Positions 7,486 through 15,022 are shown, numbered from the stretch's first letter. The stretch: 17,140 nt of DNA from an uncultured Prosthecobacter sp. (GCA_947523045.1 CANNUR010000038.1:1-17140), one strand, 5' to 3'. Numbers and translations are program-made. The notes: generated by a model from the sequence alone, not told the origin.

Positions 7486-9522
7486 TCAGGGTTGAGGCAG
7501 GAGTTGCACGGCGTCGGCGCCGACAATGCCATCCGTGTCCCCGTTGCGAATCGTGATGACTGCGGGCTTGGCGGCTTCAAATCGGAAGCGACCCAGGCTG
7601 AGGAAGGGATCCTCCTCGGGCAGCTTGCGCTTTTGATTGACGATGGCGGTGTCGGTGCCGTCGGCATGCCCGATTTGCACCGGCACGTTGCTCGCGCGGT
7701 TGGGAGCGGCGGCGTAGGAGACTCGCACCTCGTAGCGACCGTCCGCAGGCACGGTCAGTCGGTAGGTGATGCTGAGGCGCCCCTTCTCGCCGTCGGCGTC
7801 GTGCACACTGGCGCCATCGACCGGCATGCCATAGCTGCTGGCGGTCCAGTGACCGACTTTTTCCGCCTGACTGTCGTCGAGCACGAGGCCGGGCAGCTTG
7901 GCGGAGCGCGGGATCTTCGCCAGTTCGGGCAGGTCGAGCACGGCCTGCTGCTCGCGCAGTTGCTTTTGCAGGGCGGGCACGTCGATGGCCTGCACCGCAG
8001 ACTGCGCACGCAGCGCCTGCACCGCCGCAAGGCCGCAGGCCTGGCCAAGGGCCATGTAAACCGGCTCCATGCGGATCGAGCAGTAGGCGATGTGGCTGGC
8101 CGACAGGCAGACCGGTACCAGCAGGTTTTCGCATTCGGCTCGCTTCGGCGTCAGGCTGCGGTAGGCGATTTGATAGGGCAGCACGGGGGTGTCGTGGAAG
8201 CTGCCCTCGTCGCGCACCGTGCCGTCCTCGGCGAGGATGCGCTGGACGATGTGGCAATCGATCAGGAAGGAACCCATGGCGACGCTGTCGTCCTTGAAGA
8301 TCTCGGTCTGCAGATCGCGCTGGGTCATGACGTGTTCACCGATCAGGCGCCGGCCCTCGCGGATGTACAGGGCATAGGGCCAGTGACCGTTGTCGGCAAA
8401 CTCGTCCCGGCACAGCCCCCAACTGAGGGTTTGCTCGCGCAGGGCTGGCGGTACGCGCTCATCATGGCCGAGGAACCAGAGCATGCCCTGGATGAAGTCA
8501 ATGTGATCCTGCCAGATGCGCGCACGGGTGGCGGCATCGCCATCGGGATACTCATAGTTGGCCCCCGGGTAATCGGTGGAGAAGAGTCCCTGGGCGTTGA
8601 GATCGAATTTGCCGTGCGAGGTGGCGCCGACGTGGAAGAGGCGGCCAAAGCGGATGCCGGGAAAGGCGCGGATCAGGCGCAGCAGCAGTTCGTAGCGCGA
8701 CGGGTCATAGGTTGCCGGCTTGGGAAAGGGCACGAGCAGATCGGCACGCTGGGTGACGCAGAGGCGGAAGTTGTAGGCCTGGAGGCGGTGATCGGCGTCG
8801 CCCGGCTGCAGCTTGGGTGCCGGGAAGACTCCGAAAATGGGTCGGCCCTTGTCATCGAGCCCGGACAGACTCACCGGCGTGCCATGGATGTAGGAGGGAC
8901 CGGTGCCGCCGATGCTCGGGCAATCGCTTTCCATCACCTCGACCGTGCGCAGCCGGATCGGCATGGGATGATAGCCGGCCAGGCTCTCGCCATACTGCGC
9001 GCGGCTTTCGCGTCCCAGCGTGTAACCCACCTTTGCCGCCGCCATGAGGTCGCCCTCGTAACTGGCGTCGATGAACATCGACCCGCGGTGCACCGTGCCG
9101 TCGGTCGTGGTCAGGCTGACGAGGCGCGCACCCTCCTTGACCACGCCCTGCAGCGACTGACCGGTGAAAACCTTGACGCCGGCCTCGGTCAGCATTGCCT
9201 TAAAGGTGTTCAGATTGACCGACGGCTCCGCATACCACATCGCTGTGTCCGGTTTGGCGGCTGCAGCGCGGGCGAAGAATTCGCGGGGGAAACCGCCAAG
9301 GGTCTGCTCCTTGCCGACATCGGTGCGGCTGAGGCCCCCCGTCACCATGCCGCCGATCCAGCGGGTCGGTTCAACGAGGACCACCGATGTGCCGGCGCGG
9401 GCCGCGGTGACGGCCGCGGCGATGCCCGCCGGCGTGCCGCCGTAGACAACGAGGTCCTGGGCACGGGCCGGGCTGATCAGCAGGGCAACGAGTGACAAGC
9501 ATGCGGAGAGGGCGAACTTCAT
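7486..9522 (-). CDS. Secreted FAD-dependent oxidoreductase with golvesin/xanthan-lyase-like C-terminal domain
   Basis: This 678-residue protein has a Sec leader (likely cut after Ala21, ARA/Q) and an FAD-binding Rossmann start directly after it: LVVYGGTPAGIAAA (Gly28, Gly29, Gly33), with Glu51 in VEPTRWIGGMVTGG as the ribose-binding acid. This opening belongs to the FAD-dependent oxidoreductase family PF12831, widespread in polysaccharide loci of Planctomycetes, Verrucomicrobia and Bacteroidetes, with mostly unknown substrates. Residues about 548-678 form a separate beta-sandwich (HWTASSYG, then YEVRVSYAAAPNRASNVPV, ending DTDGIVGADAVQLLP) like the domain in golvesin and xanthan lyases, probably for glycan or surface binding. 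ATG 9522 is chosen because it begins the leader and lies 16 bases after the previous stop; an in-frame ATG at 9558 would overlap that gene. It probably oxidises a sugar or sugar-derived group outside the cytoplasm; the substrate is inferred only from context. Confidence 0.88.
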   Translation of the reverse strand: MKFALSACLSLVALLISPARAQDLVVYGGTPAGIAAAVTAARAGTSVVLVEPTRWIGGMVTGGLSRTDVGKEQTLGGFPREFFARAAAAKPDTAMWYAEPSVNLNTFKAMLTEAGVKVFTGQSLQGVVKEGARLVSLTTTDGTVHRGSMFIDASYEGDLMAAAKVGYTLGRESRAQYGESLAGYHPMPIRLRTVEVMESDCPSIGGTGPSYIHGTPVSLSGLDDKGRPIFGVFPAPKLQPGDADHRLQAYNFRLCVTQRADLLVPFPKPATYDPSRYELLLRLIRAFPGIRFGRLFHVGATSHGKFDLNAQGLFSTDYPGANYEYPDGDAATRARIWQDHIDFIQGMLWFLGHDERVPPALREQTLSWGLCRDEFADNGHWPYALYIREGRRLIGEHVMTQRDLQTEIFKDDSVAMGSFLIDCHIVQRILAEDGTVRDEGSFHDTPVLPYQIAYRSLTPKRAECENLLVPVCLSASHIAYCSIRMEPVYMALGQACGLAAVQALRAQSAVQAIDVPALQKQLREQQAVLDLPELAKIPRSAKLPGLVLDDSQAEKVGHWTASSYGMPVDGASVHDADGEKGRLSITYRLTVPADGRYEVRVSYAAAPNRASNVPVQIGHADGTDTAIVNQKRKLPEEDPFLSLGRFRFEAAKPAVITIRNGDTDGIVGADAVQLLPQP

Positions 9523-9538
9523 GCGCTTCAGGGAACCT

Positions 9539-11119
9539 TCAACCCACGGCCAGGTCAACGAACAGAATCGTGCAGGCTTCGGGGCTTGTCAGTTCAAGGC
9601 GGTTGACGCCTTCGCTCAGCAGCGTGGAGGGGACCTGCCAGGCGCGCAGCTCCGCCGGTTGGCCGAGCAGGGCGGGATAAGGCACCGGGTACGGTTCGGT
9701 GACATCGTTGGTGGCAGCCAGGGGCCGGCCGTTGCAGACGGCATGCCAGGGGGCGTCGGCAAGAGAGCGGTCGGTCTGCACGCGCAGGCGGGCCGTGCCC
9801 TGCCAGCCGCCGGCGGGCGGGGCGAGATCGAAGTGAAAGGGGGCGGGCCGGCCGGGGTCGACGTTTCTCGGCACCTGCAGGGGCTTCATGCCCGGGGCTC
9901 GCCAGCCGGCGGCGATGAACCAGTGCTGCGGCTGGCGCGCCACCAGCGCCGGATCGCGCAGGGCGTTGAGCGCGTCGAACGGCGGTTCGCCAAAGACACC
10001 GCGGCCTTCGCCCTGGCCGTGTTGACGGTAGTAGGCGAAGTTGAACAGGCTGATGCCGTCGGCACCTCGTGCGTAAGCCAAGTGGGCGCTGGTGTGCAGG
10101 TGCTCACGCGTGGCGCGCCGGAACGGGAAAACGTCATAACCCGCCTGCACCTTGTCGCCCTTCCAGAGGGTGTGACAGAGCTCAAAGAACAGCGACGCCC
10201 CGTTCGTGCGCCGGCGCAGGGACGCCAGATCGTGCTGTTGGGTGGTGAAGTAGTGAGCCGAGGCATTCACCAGCTCGAGCCCAGCGGCAACCAGGGCCGG
10301 CAGGTCGAGGCCGAGCGCGTCGAGCGCGGGCAGGTGGCAGGGCACGCGGGCTCCGAGACGTCGCTGCGGGCCGAGAATCTGGCGCACCTCCCGCACGAAG
10401 CCGGTCATGATGGCGTGGCGTTGATCCAGCGGCGTGGTTTCACGGAAATAGCTGTAGAAGCGGAGGAAATCGAGCTCCAGGCCGTCGATGGCGTAGTTCC
10501 CGCAGAGTTCGCGGATCAGGGCGAGTTTTTGCGCGCGCACCTCTGGCTCCTCCCAGTTCAAAACCAGATCGGCACCGCGCCGCGAGCCTGGCTTGATGCG
10601 ATACTCGGGATGCTCGGCGTACCAGCGTGTCACACTCATGCCGATGCTGCTGCCCGGATTGTCGCCCGGTTGCGGGTCGACGTATTCCTTGTGGTGGGCG
10701 TCGTTCAGGCGCAGGGAGATCCAGGGTGACTGCCCGCGCAGGCGGCAGCGGTCGATGAAGCGTTGCACGAGGTCGCCACCGTCGAGCACCCAGCGGCTGA
10801 AGGAATCGGGTTTCTGCCCGTAGCGCTGCCGGATCCAGGCGAAGTGCGCGTGCAGATCCACGACCCTGCTCGGCCACAATGGGATGACACCCAGGCCTGG
10901 CTGCAGGAAGTGGGCGTCGATGCGGCCAGCGACCTCATCGATCGAGGCGTCGAGCATCTCCGGCCGGAAGGGTTCGCGTGCGGCGTGGTAGGGGCTGACG
11001 CACGAGATAAGGTTCGTCAGGTCATTGCTGTAGATGACGCGCGGCAGGGGTGGGCGCGCTGTTCCGGCGGCGGCCAGTGGCACGGCGGCGAGCGATTGCA
11101 GCAGGTGGCGGCGCTTCAT
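9539..11119 (-). CDS. Tat-type exported TIM-barrel, glycoside-hydrolase-like protein
   Basis: This is a 526-residue protein with a leader that begins M-K-R-R-H-L-L-Q followed by an alanine-rich stretch, the twin-arginine pattern. The frame is open to 11266, but ATG 11119 is the sensible start because it gives this leader and lies 7 bases after the sigma-factor stop. The body resembles the GHL family of secreted glycoside-hydrolase-like TIM barrels: IYSNDLTNLI near the start, HFAWIRQRYGQ, and a characteristic strand end AIDGLELDFLRF (Asp212, Glu215, Asp217) where catalytic or binding acids would sit. Residues about 400-526 form a smaller beta-rich domain. I do not recognise a characterised family with confidence, and the activity is not established. 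Its neighbour, the FAD oxidoreductase, follows at 16 bases, so both probably serve the same substrate. Confidence 0.7.
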   Translation of the reverse strand: MKRRHLLQSLAAVPLAAAGTARPPLPRVIYSNDLTNLISCVSPYHAAREPFRPEMLDASIDEVAGRIDAHFLQPGLGVIPLWPSRVVDLHAHFAWIRQRYGQKPDSFSRWVLDGGDLVQRFIDRCRLRGQSPWISLRLNDAHHKEYVDPQPGDNPGSSIGMSVTRWYAEHPEYRIKPGSRRGADLVLNWEEPEVRAQKLALIRELCGNYAIDGLELDFLRFYSYFRETTPLDQRHAIMTGFVREVRQILGPQRRLGARVPCHLPALDALGLDLPALVAAGLELVNASAHYFTTQQHDLASLRRRTNGASLFFELCHTLWKGDKVQAGYDVFPFRRATREHLHTSAHLAYARGADGISLFNFAYYRQHGQGEGRGVFGEPPFDALNALRDPALVARQPQHWFIAAGWRAPGMKPLQVPRNVDPGRPAPFHFDLAPPAGGWQGTARLRVQTDRSLADAPWHAVCNGRPLAATNDVTEPYPVPYPALLGQPAELRAWQVPSTLLSEGVNRLELTSPEACTILFVDLAVG

Positions 11120-11126
11120 GAGGCGA

Positions 11127-12392
11127 TCATGCAACGCAGGACAGGGCCAGGCTTTGCAGAAACTCCTTCTCCGCCTCGCACGGGGCCAGTTCGGCGGCGC
11201 GCTGGTAGGCGGCGCGGGCTTCGGCGGGGCGGTCCAGCTTTTCGATGAAGCTGGCACGGATGGCATGGTAGAGATGCTGCGCTTCGAGCGATGGGCGATT
11301 CGGGATGCTTTCGAGGGCCTGCAAAGCTTCCTGCGGGCCGTGAACCCGGGCGAGCGCCACGCTGCGGTTCATGGCAACGATGGGCGTGGGCTTGAGGAGC
11401 AGGAGTTGGTCGTAAAGACCGAGGATGCGGGGCCAGTCGGTGCCCGCTTCGTCACGGGCCAGGCAATGACAGGCGGCGATGCCGGCTTCAACATGATAGG
11501 GGCTGATGCTCTCGCCGGTGGAGGCCGCGCCGAGCGCGAGAAGGCCTTCCTCGATGAGACGCGCATCCCACTGGCTGCGATCCTGGTGGTGCAGAAGCGT
11601 GATTTGGCCTGCGGCATTGATGCGGGCAGGCAGGCGGGCCGCGTTGAGGCACAGGAGCGCGAGCAGGGCCTGGGTGGCGGGCTGCACGGTGGCTGGATGC
11701 TCGCTGAGCAATCGTGTGAGGCGGAGGGCTTCATGGCAAAGCTCCTCACGGATGAGGCGGTCGCCGGAGGAGGCTTTGTAGCCTTCATTGAAGAGCAAAT
11801 AGAGCGCCGACCGTACGCCATCGAGTCGCTGTGGCAGTTCGCTGGCATCCGGCACGGCAAAGGGCAGATGCAGGTCGCGAATGAACTGTCGCGCCCGCAC
11901 AAGGCGTTTCGCGATGGCGGCTTCACTGGTCAAAAAGGCCGCACCGATTTCCGCCGGGCTCAAACCGCACACGGTGCGCAGGGCGAGGGCAAGCTGCGCC
12001 TCCATGGAGAGCTGCGGGTGAAAGCAGACGAAGAGCATGCGCAGCGTGTCGTCACTGATCGCCTGCTCATTGCCGGACTCGCCGTGCGTGAGCCAGCGCT
12101 CCAGCTCGAAAGCGACCTGCGCTTCCTTGCGCTGCCAGGTCTGTTCGCGGCGCAGGGCATCCAGCGCAAGGTTCTTGGCCGCCTGTGTCAGCCATGCGGC
12201 GGGGTTCTCCGGGATGCCGCGATACGGCCACGTCTGCAACGCCCGCACGAGCGCCTCCTGAACGACATCCTCGGCGAGTTGCAGCCGGTGCGTGCCCAGA
12301 TGCGCCGCAAGTGAGGCGACGAGTCGAGCTCCCTCGCGGCGAAAGAGATCATCCGCCACGAGGCCTGGGCTGCGATCGCCGTGAGGGTTCAT
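11127..12392 (-). CDS. ECF sigma factor of the ECF42 type with C-terminal TPR domain
   Basis: This is a 421-residue RNA polymerase sigma factor, the length typical of ECF42 and about twice that of an ordinary ECF sigma. Sigma region 2 lies at about 20-85, with the region 2.2 motif LAEDVVQEALVRALQTWP at 39-56. Region 4 lies at about 115-170, with the helix-turn-helix LSPAEIGAAFLTSEAAIAKRL. A DUF6596-like linker with ALYLLFNEGY (about 196-205) follows, and residues about 300-415 have TPR-like helices (MNRSVALARVHGPQEAL). ECF42 sigmas lack an anti-sigma factor and are thought to be controlled through this C-terminal domain, with DGPF (YCII) proteins as genomic partners, exactly as seen here. ATG 12392 is chosen because it overlaps the previous stop by 4 bases (ATGA); the open frame further upstream to 12641 overlaps that gene. 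It should direct polymerase to its own cluster. Confidence 0.92.
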   Translation of the reverse strand: MNPHGDRSPGLVADDLFRREGARLVASLAAHLGTHRLQLAEDVVQEALVRALQTWPYRGIPENPAAWLTQAAKNLALDALRREQTWQRKEAQVAFELERWLTHGESGNEQAISDDTLRMLFVCFHPQLSMEAQLALALRTVCGLSPAEIGAAFLTSEAAIAKRLVRARQFIRDLHLPFAVPDASELPQRLDGVRSALYLLFNEGYKASSGDRLIREELCHEALRLTRLLSEHPATVQPATQALLALLCLNAARLPARINAAGQITLLHHQDRSQWDARLIEEGLLALGAASTGESISPYHVEAGIAACHCLARDEAGTDWPRILGLYDQLLLLKPTPIVAMNRSVALARVHGPQEALQALESIPNRPSLEAQHLYHAIRASFIEKLDRPAEARAAYQRAAELAPCEAEKEFLQSLALSCVA

Positions 12393-12715
12393 GATGGCGC
12401 GGGCGCGTCTTTGATCCAGACGGGATGCGCAGGCAACACCTGAGCGGGAGCAGCGCTGAGGGCGGCGACCTCGGCGAGATACGCCGGATACCAGTCGCCG
12501 GAGAGGAAGTCCCTCATTGCCAGCTCGTCGCTGTAGAGCTGAAAGACGCAGATGACATCCGCATCTGCCGCATCGTGGCAGAAGTAGTATGCGAGATGAT
12601 GAGGATTGGCTGCGGCACGAGGCTGCACATGCTTTTCCCACACCTGCTGCAACTGGACGCGGCAGCCAGGCAGGGCTTTGTGACGGACGAAAAGGGCGTG
12701 AGGCAGGGACTTCAC
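12389..12715 (-). CDS. Antibiotic-biosynthesis-monooxygenase-like (putative quinol monooxygenase) protein
   Basis: This is a 108-residue cytoplasmic protein of the ABM dimeric ferredoxin-like fold. The visible features are an N-terminal ALFVRHKALPGCRVQL strand-helix, a middle NPHHLAYYFCHDAADADVICVFQLY pair of strands, and a helix with FLSGDWYPAYLAEV, the usual order for putative quinol monooxygenases of the YgiN type. Members oxidise quinols, or are only predicted to, without metal or flavin. No residue here decides whether it is catalytic. It overlaps both neighbours by 4 bases (VOC gene upstream, sigma factor downstream), so production is coupled to the cluster. ABM-type proteins occur in other DGPF clusters, which supports a role in the same response. 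Confidence 0.78.
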   Translation of the reverse strand: MKSLPHALFVRHKALPGCRVQLQQVWEKHVQPRAAANPHHLAYYFCHDAADADVICVFQLYSDELAMRDFLSGDWYPAYLAEVAALSAAPAQVLPAHPVWIKDAPAPS

Positions 12716-13104
12716 TTCATCGAATGCAGGCCAATGGTGTTCCCCTCGGTGTCGCCGACGATGGCGATGAAGCCGTATTCACCGATGGCGAACTTGTCCC
12801 TGATGACACTACCGCCATTGGCCGTGACGCGCGCCGTTTCCACGGCGCAGTCTGCGCAGGAGAAATAGATCAGGGTCCCGCCGACGCCGGCGGCGCAGCC
12901 ATCCATTTTGCAGAGCGTGCCGGGGCAGCCGTAGCCGTCCGGGCCTCCGGGAAACTGCCACATCTCCAGCCCGGCATCCTCGGCGGTCGGATTGCCGAGG
13001 GGTTGAAGCGTGGTGGCGAAAACCGCTTCGTAGAAGGCTTTCGCCCGCGGCATGTCATTGACGTAGATTTCGAACCAGCCAACAGGGTTGCGAGTGGGTG
13101 TCAT
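12712..13104 (-). CDS. VOC family (glyoxalase/bleomycin-resistance-like) protein
   Basis: This is a 130-residue cytoplasmic protein with the single-unit VOC layout. It opens VGWFEIYVNDMPRAKAFYEAVF, has a central GTLIYFSCADCAVETARV strand and helix, and ends with IGEYGFIAIVGDTEGNTIGLHS, where a metal-binding glutamate usually sits. VOC proteins bind a divalent metal and cover lactoylglutathione lyases, resistance proteins and dioxygenases. The reaction cannot be told here. Proteins like this are frequent partners in DGPF/ECF42 clusters. The stop overlaps the next gene by 4 bases. The ATG follows a C-rich leader with no Shine-Dalgarno site, 26 bases after the DUF1428 stop. Confidence 0.88.
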   Translation of the reverse strand: MTPTRNPVGWFEIYVNDMPRAKAFYEAVFATTLQPLGNPTAEDAGLEMWQFPGGPDGYGCPGTLCKMDGCAAGVGGTLIYFSCADCAVETARVTANGGSVIRDKFAIGEYGFIAIVGDTEGNTIGLHSMK

Positions 13105-13130
13105 AAGGAGGCTAGGGGAGGGGTGGGGCG

Positions 13131-13502
13131 TTACTCGTTGACGAGGGTCTTGAAGCCGCCGAAGGCCATGCGCTTGCTGTCGAAGAGGGCGTTGCTGGCG
13201 GGGCAGAGTGCTTTGAGTCGTTCATCGGCCATGATTTTGGCATTGGCGGCATCACGCGCGGAGCGGTCGGCAAAGACGGCAAAGGCAAACACGACGGTTT
13301 CATCCTCCTGAGCATCGGCAGCGGATGCAAACGAGCGGCAGAAGTCCGTGGTGAGATCATCCGCCACGGCTTCCACATAATTCAGCGCTCCGTGTTCGAG
13401 CCAAATCGCGGCGGCTTGTTGGGCGAGTTGGCGATACGCTTCCAGCTTGGCCGTGGGTACGGGAAGCAGGAAGCCGTCGAGGTAGGTTCCAGGCAGTTTC
13501 AT
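13131..13502 (-). CDS. DUF1428 domain protein (YbaA-like)
   Basis: This is a 123-residue protein without leader, spanning the complete DUF1428 domain. It starts YLDGFLLPVPTAKLEAYRQLA, continues EHGALNYVEAVADD, has a VVFAFAVFADRSARDAANAKIMAD segment, and ends FDSKRMAFGGFKTLV. I recognise the order and wording from YbaA of Escherichia coli, a dimeric ferredoxin-like protein of unknown function. DUF1428 genes are often found with YCII/DGPF genes and ECF sigma factors, as here. Upstream is the second YCII gene (18-base gap); downstream is the VOC gene. No enzymatic role is established for the family. Confidence 0.9.
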   Translation of the reverse strand: MKLPGTYLDGFLLPVPTAKLEAYRQLAQQAAAIWLEHGALNYVEAVADDLTTDFCRSFASAADAQEDETVVFAFAVFADRSARDAANAKIMADERLKALCPASNALFDSKRMAFGGFKTLVNE

Positions 13503-13520
13503 GGGGTATGGGTGGGGTTG

Positions 13521-13919
13521 TCAAGGCTGTGCCGCCTTCACCTCTGCCATGGGACGGCAGAGGTCGGCGACCGGGCGTACTTCGATCTCGGCACCATGGG
13601 CGAGAATGGGGCAGGCTTGCGCAAGTTTCACGGCCTCTTCCGTGGAGGCCACGGCGAGCAGGAAGTAGCCCGCGATCGCTTCTTTGGACTCGGCAAAAAC
13701 GCCGTCGGTGACCAGGCCTTGCGGGCCGGTGACGAGCCTGCCAGACTCCATCAGCGGCTGCGCACCGCGCAGCTGTCCGCTGTTTTGCAGACCTTCGACC
13801 CAGCCGTAGAAGTCGGTCATGATGCGCTGGAGCTCGGCAGGAGAGAGGCCGCTGTTCCAATGCGTGCCGCGGATGAGGAGCAAATGCTCGCCGGTGGTTT
13901 GCTGCGGGTTCGGATTCAT
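13521..13919 (-). CDS. YCII-related (DGPF family) protein, second copy
   Basis: This 132-residue protein belongs to the YCII/DGPF family. After a polar N-terminal stretch it has LLLIRGTHWNSGL, a DFYGWVEGLQNSGQL helix, the family hallmark in the altered form DGVF (residues 72-75, usually DGPF), and then SKEAIAGYFLLAVAS and a final HGAEIEVRPV. YCII proteins are small dimeric proteins with a ferredoxin-like fold; a role as enzymes is only suggested. Its start overlaps the first YCII stop by 4 bases, giving a coupled pair. The substitution of proline by valine and the divergence from its partner suggest that the copies have specialised or form a heterodimer; that is inference. Confidence 0.9.
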   Translation of the reverse strand: MNPNPQQTTGEHLLLIRGTHWNSGLSPAELQRIMTDFYGWVEGLQNSGQLRGAQPLMESGRLVTGPQGLVTDGVFAESKEAIAGYFLLAVASTEEAVKLAQACPILAHGAEIEVRPVADLCRPMAEVKAAQP

Positions 13920-14290
13920 TCGGTGGGCGTTTCGTTCGTGTGGCGGTAGGCGGAGCCGCGCTCCGACTCCAGCGGCCGGATTTCATAGCGGATGCCATGC
14001 AGCAGGACGGGACTCTCCGCCGCCAGGGTGGCCGCCGCTTCGAGGCTCTCCGCAACGATGATCCAGTAGCCGCCGATGACCTCCTTGCCTTCGGCGAACG
14101 GGCCATCGGTGCGGATGCCTTCGCGGGTCACGAGGGCCGCCTCCAGGGTGAGGCGTGAACCGGGCTTGAAGCTGCCCTTTTCAAGGTTCGCCTCATACCA
14201 GGCGTAAAACCGGCCGATGGCGGCCTCGATGTCGGCTTTGGAGGATGTCTTGTCCCACTGGCCGCGAGAAAGTAGCAGGAATGAGTGCAT
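13916..14290 (-). CDS. YCII-related (DGPF family) protein, first copy
   Basis: This is a 124-residue YCII/DGPF protein. It opens MHSFLLLSRGQWD and has a FYAWYEANLEKGSF helix, then the diagnostic DGPF at residues 62-65 within TDGPFAEGKEVIGGYWII, and closes with an HGIRYEIRPLE strand. The frame is open to 14392, but ATG 14290 is selected because the family begins here and the upstream codons do not match it. DGPF proteins are the signature partner of ECF42-type sigma factors. What they bind is unknown. It overlaps the second YCII gene by 4 bases; 111 bases separate it from the DUF1579 lipoprotein upstream. That gap may hold a gene remnant. Confidence 0.92.
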   Translation of the reverse strand: MHSFLLLSRGQWDKTSSKADIEAAIGRFYAWYEANLEKGSFKPGSRLTLEAALVTREGIRTDGPFAEGKEVIGGYWIIVAESLEAAATLAAESPVLLHGIRYEIRPLESERGSAYRHTNETPTE

Positions 14291-14401
14291 TGGCTGAAGG
14301 GCGTGTACTTCGGTTGTGGATGACCCGCACGACGTGAGTCTGGTTGCCTTCGGACTTGCGGGTGTCGTCCATCGGCATGTGCATGGGAGCAATGCAGCGG
14401 G

Positions 14402-14932
14402 CTACTGGCGCGTGAAGATCACGGGAGGACCGCAGGGGGTGCTTTTGCCATTCTCCCAGGCCACGCCTTCGAGCTTGAAGTGGTCCGCGTCGAGGAAGGT
14501 GTAGGTGGCTCCATGCATGTGCTTGTCCTTCCTGACATTCAGGCCGGGCGTCGGTGCCAGATCGAAGGTCAGCGAGTCCGCCGTGCGCCGGGTCACCTTC
14601 ATGCGGGGCTGGTTGCGGAGCATGCAGTAGTGGGTCATGGTGAGCTTGCCATCCACATCATGGTAGGTGCTGAGCATCTCCATCGGCGTATTTTTGGCAA
14701 AGCGCTCCTCGATGACGGAATCCCCCGCGATGAGGCGGAATTCGGTGTTCATTTTTCCCATCTCCGGGGATTCGGCGGTCCAGCGGCCCACAAGCGTCTT
14801 CATGCGCTCAAAGTCGGCGGAGCCCCGGTAAGGTGGCAGATCCAGGCAGGTCGTGGGGGTGGGTTTTCCTGTCTGGCAGGCGGTGAGAGCCAGGAGAGCG
14901 ATGGCGGACAGCAGGCGCGGGAGCGGGTTCAT
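14402..14932 (-). CDS. DUF1579-family lipoprotein
   Basis: This is a 176-residue protein with a lipoprotein leader: hydrophobic residues 8-18 and a lipobox L-T-A-C with Cys19 as the lipidated residue. The body carries the DUF1579 pattern (ERMKTLVGRWTAES near residues 43-56, GKMNTEFRLIAGDSVIEERF, HDVDGKLTMTHYC, RMKVTRRTADSLTFDL), a lipocalin-like beta-barrel with no known activity in the family. A DUF1579 protein at the head of an ECF42/DGPF cluster suggests that it is part of the same regulon, acting at the envelope while the other products are cytoplasmic. The ATG at 14932 starts the leader, and a candidate ECF-type promoter lies 64 to 90 bases upstream. There is no Shine-Dalgarno site. Confidence 0.85.
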   Translation of the reverse strand: MNPLPRLLSAIALLALTACQTGKPTPTTCLDLPPYRGSADFERMKTLVGRWTAESPEMGKMNTEFRLIAGDSVIEERFAKNTPMEMLSTYHDVDGKLTMTHYCMLRNQPRMKVTRRTADSLTFDLAPTPGLNVRKDKHMHGATYTFLDADHFKLEGVAWENGKSTPCGPPVIFTRQ

Positions 14933-14995
14933 AGGAGGTGGCAGTGAAGGTTACTGAGGCAGACAGGCGGCTTGCAAGCGGCCCGTCACCCTTTC

Positions 14996-15022
14996 GACGA
15001 ATGACCCGCCCCGGGGAGGACA
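14996..15022 (-). promoter_or_regulatory. Candidate ECF42-type promoter upstream of the DUF1579/DGPF cluster
   Basis: On the minus strand, TGTCCT (15022-15017) is followed after exactly 17 bases by CGTC (14999-14996), and the ATG of the lipoprotein gene lies 63 bases further on. ECF42 promoters studied in Streptomyces carry, to my recollection, a TGTCGA -35 and a CGTC-like -10. The -10 here fits well and the -35 in four of six bases. The spacer contains the palindrome CCCCGGGG. The position before the cluster encoding the sigma factor fits autoregulation. This is a visual match only. Confidence 0.4.

Noticed and set aside
7483..9495. A 670-codon open frame on the plus strand, opposite the FAD oxidoreductase.
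   Set aside because: It shows the same antisense shadow effect; the composition lacks protein-like motifs and the minus strand holds a clear enzyme.
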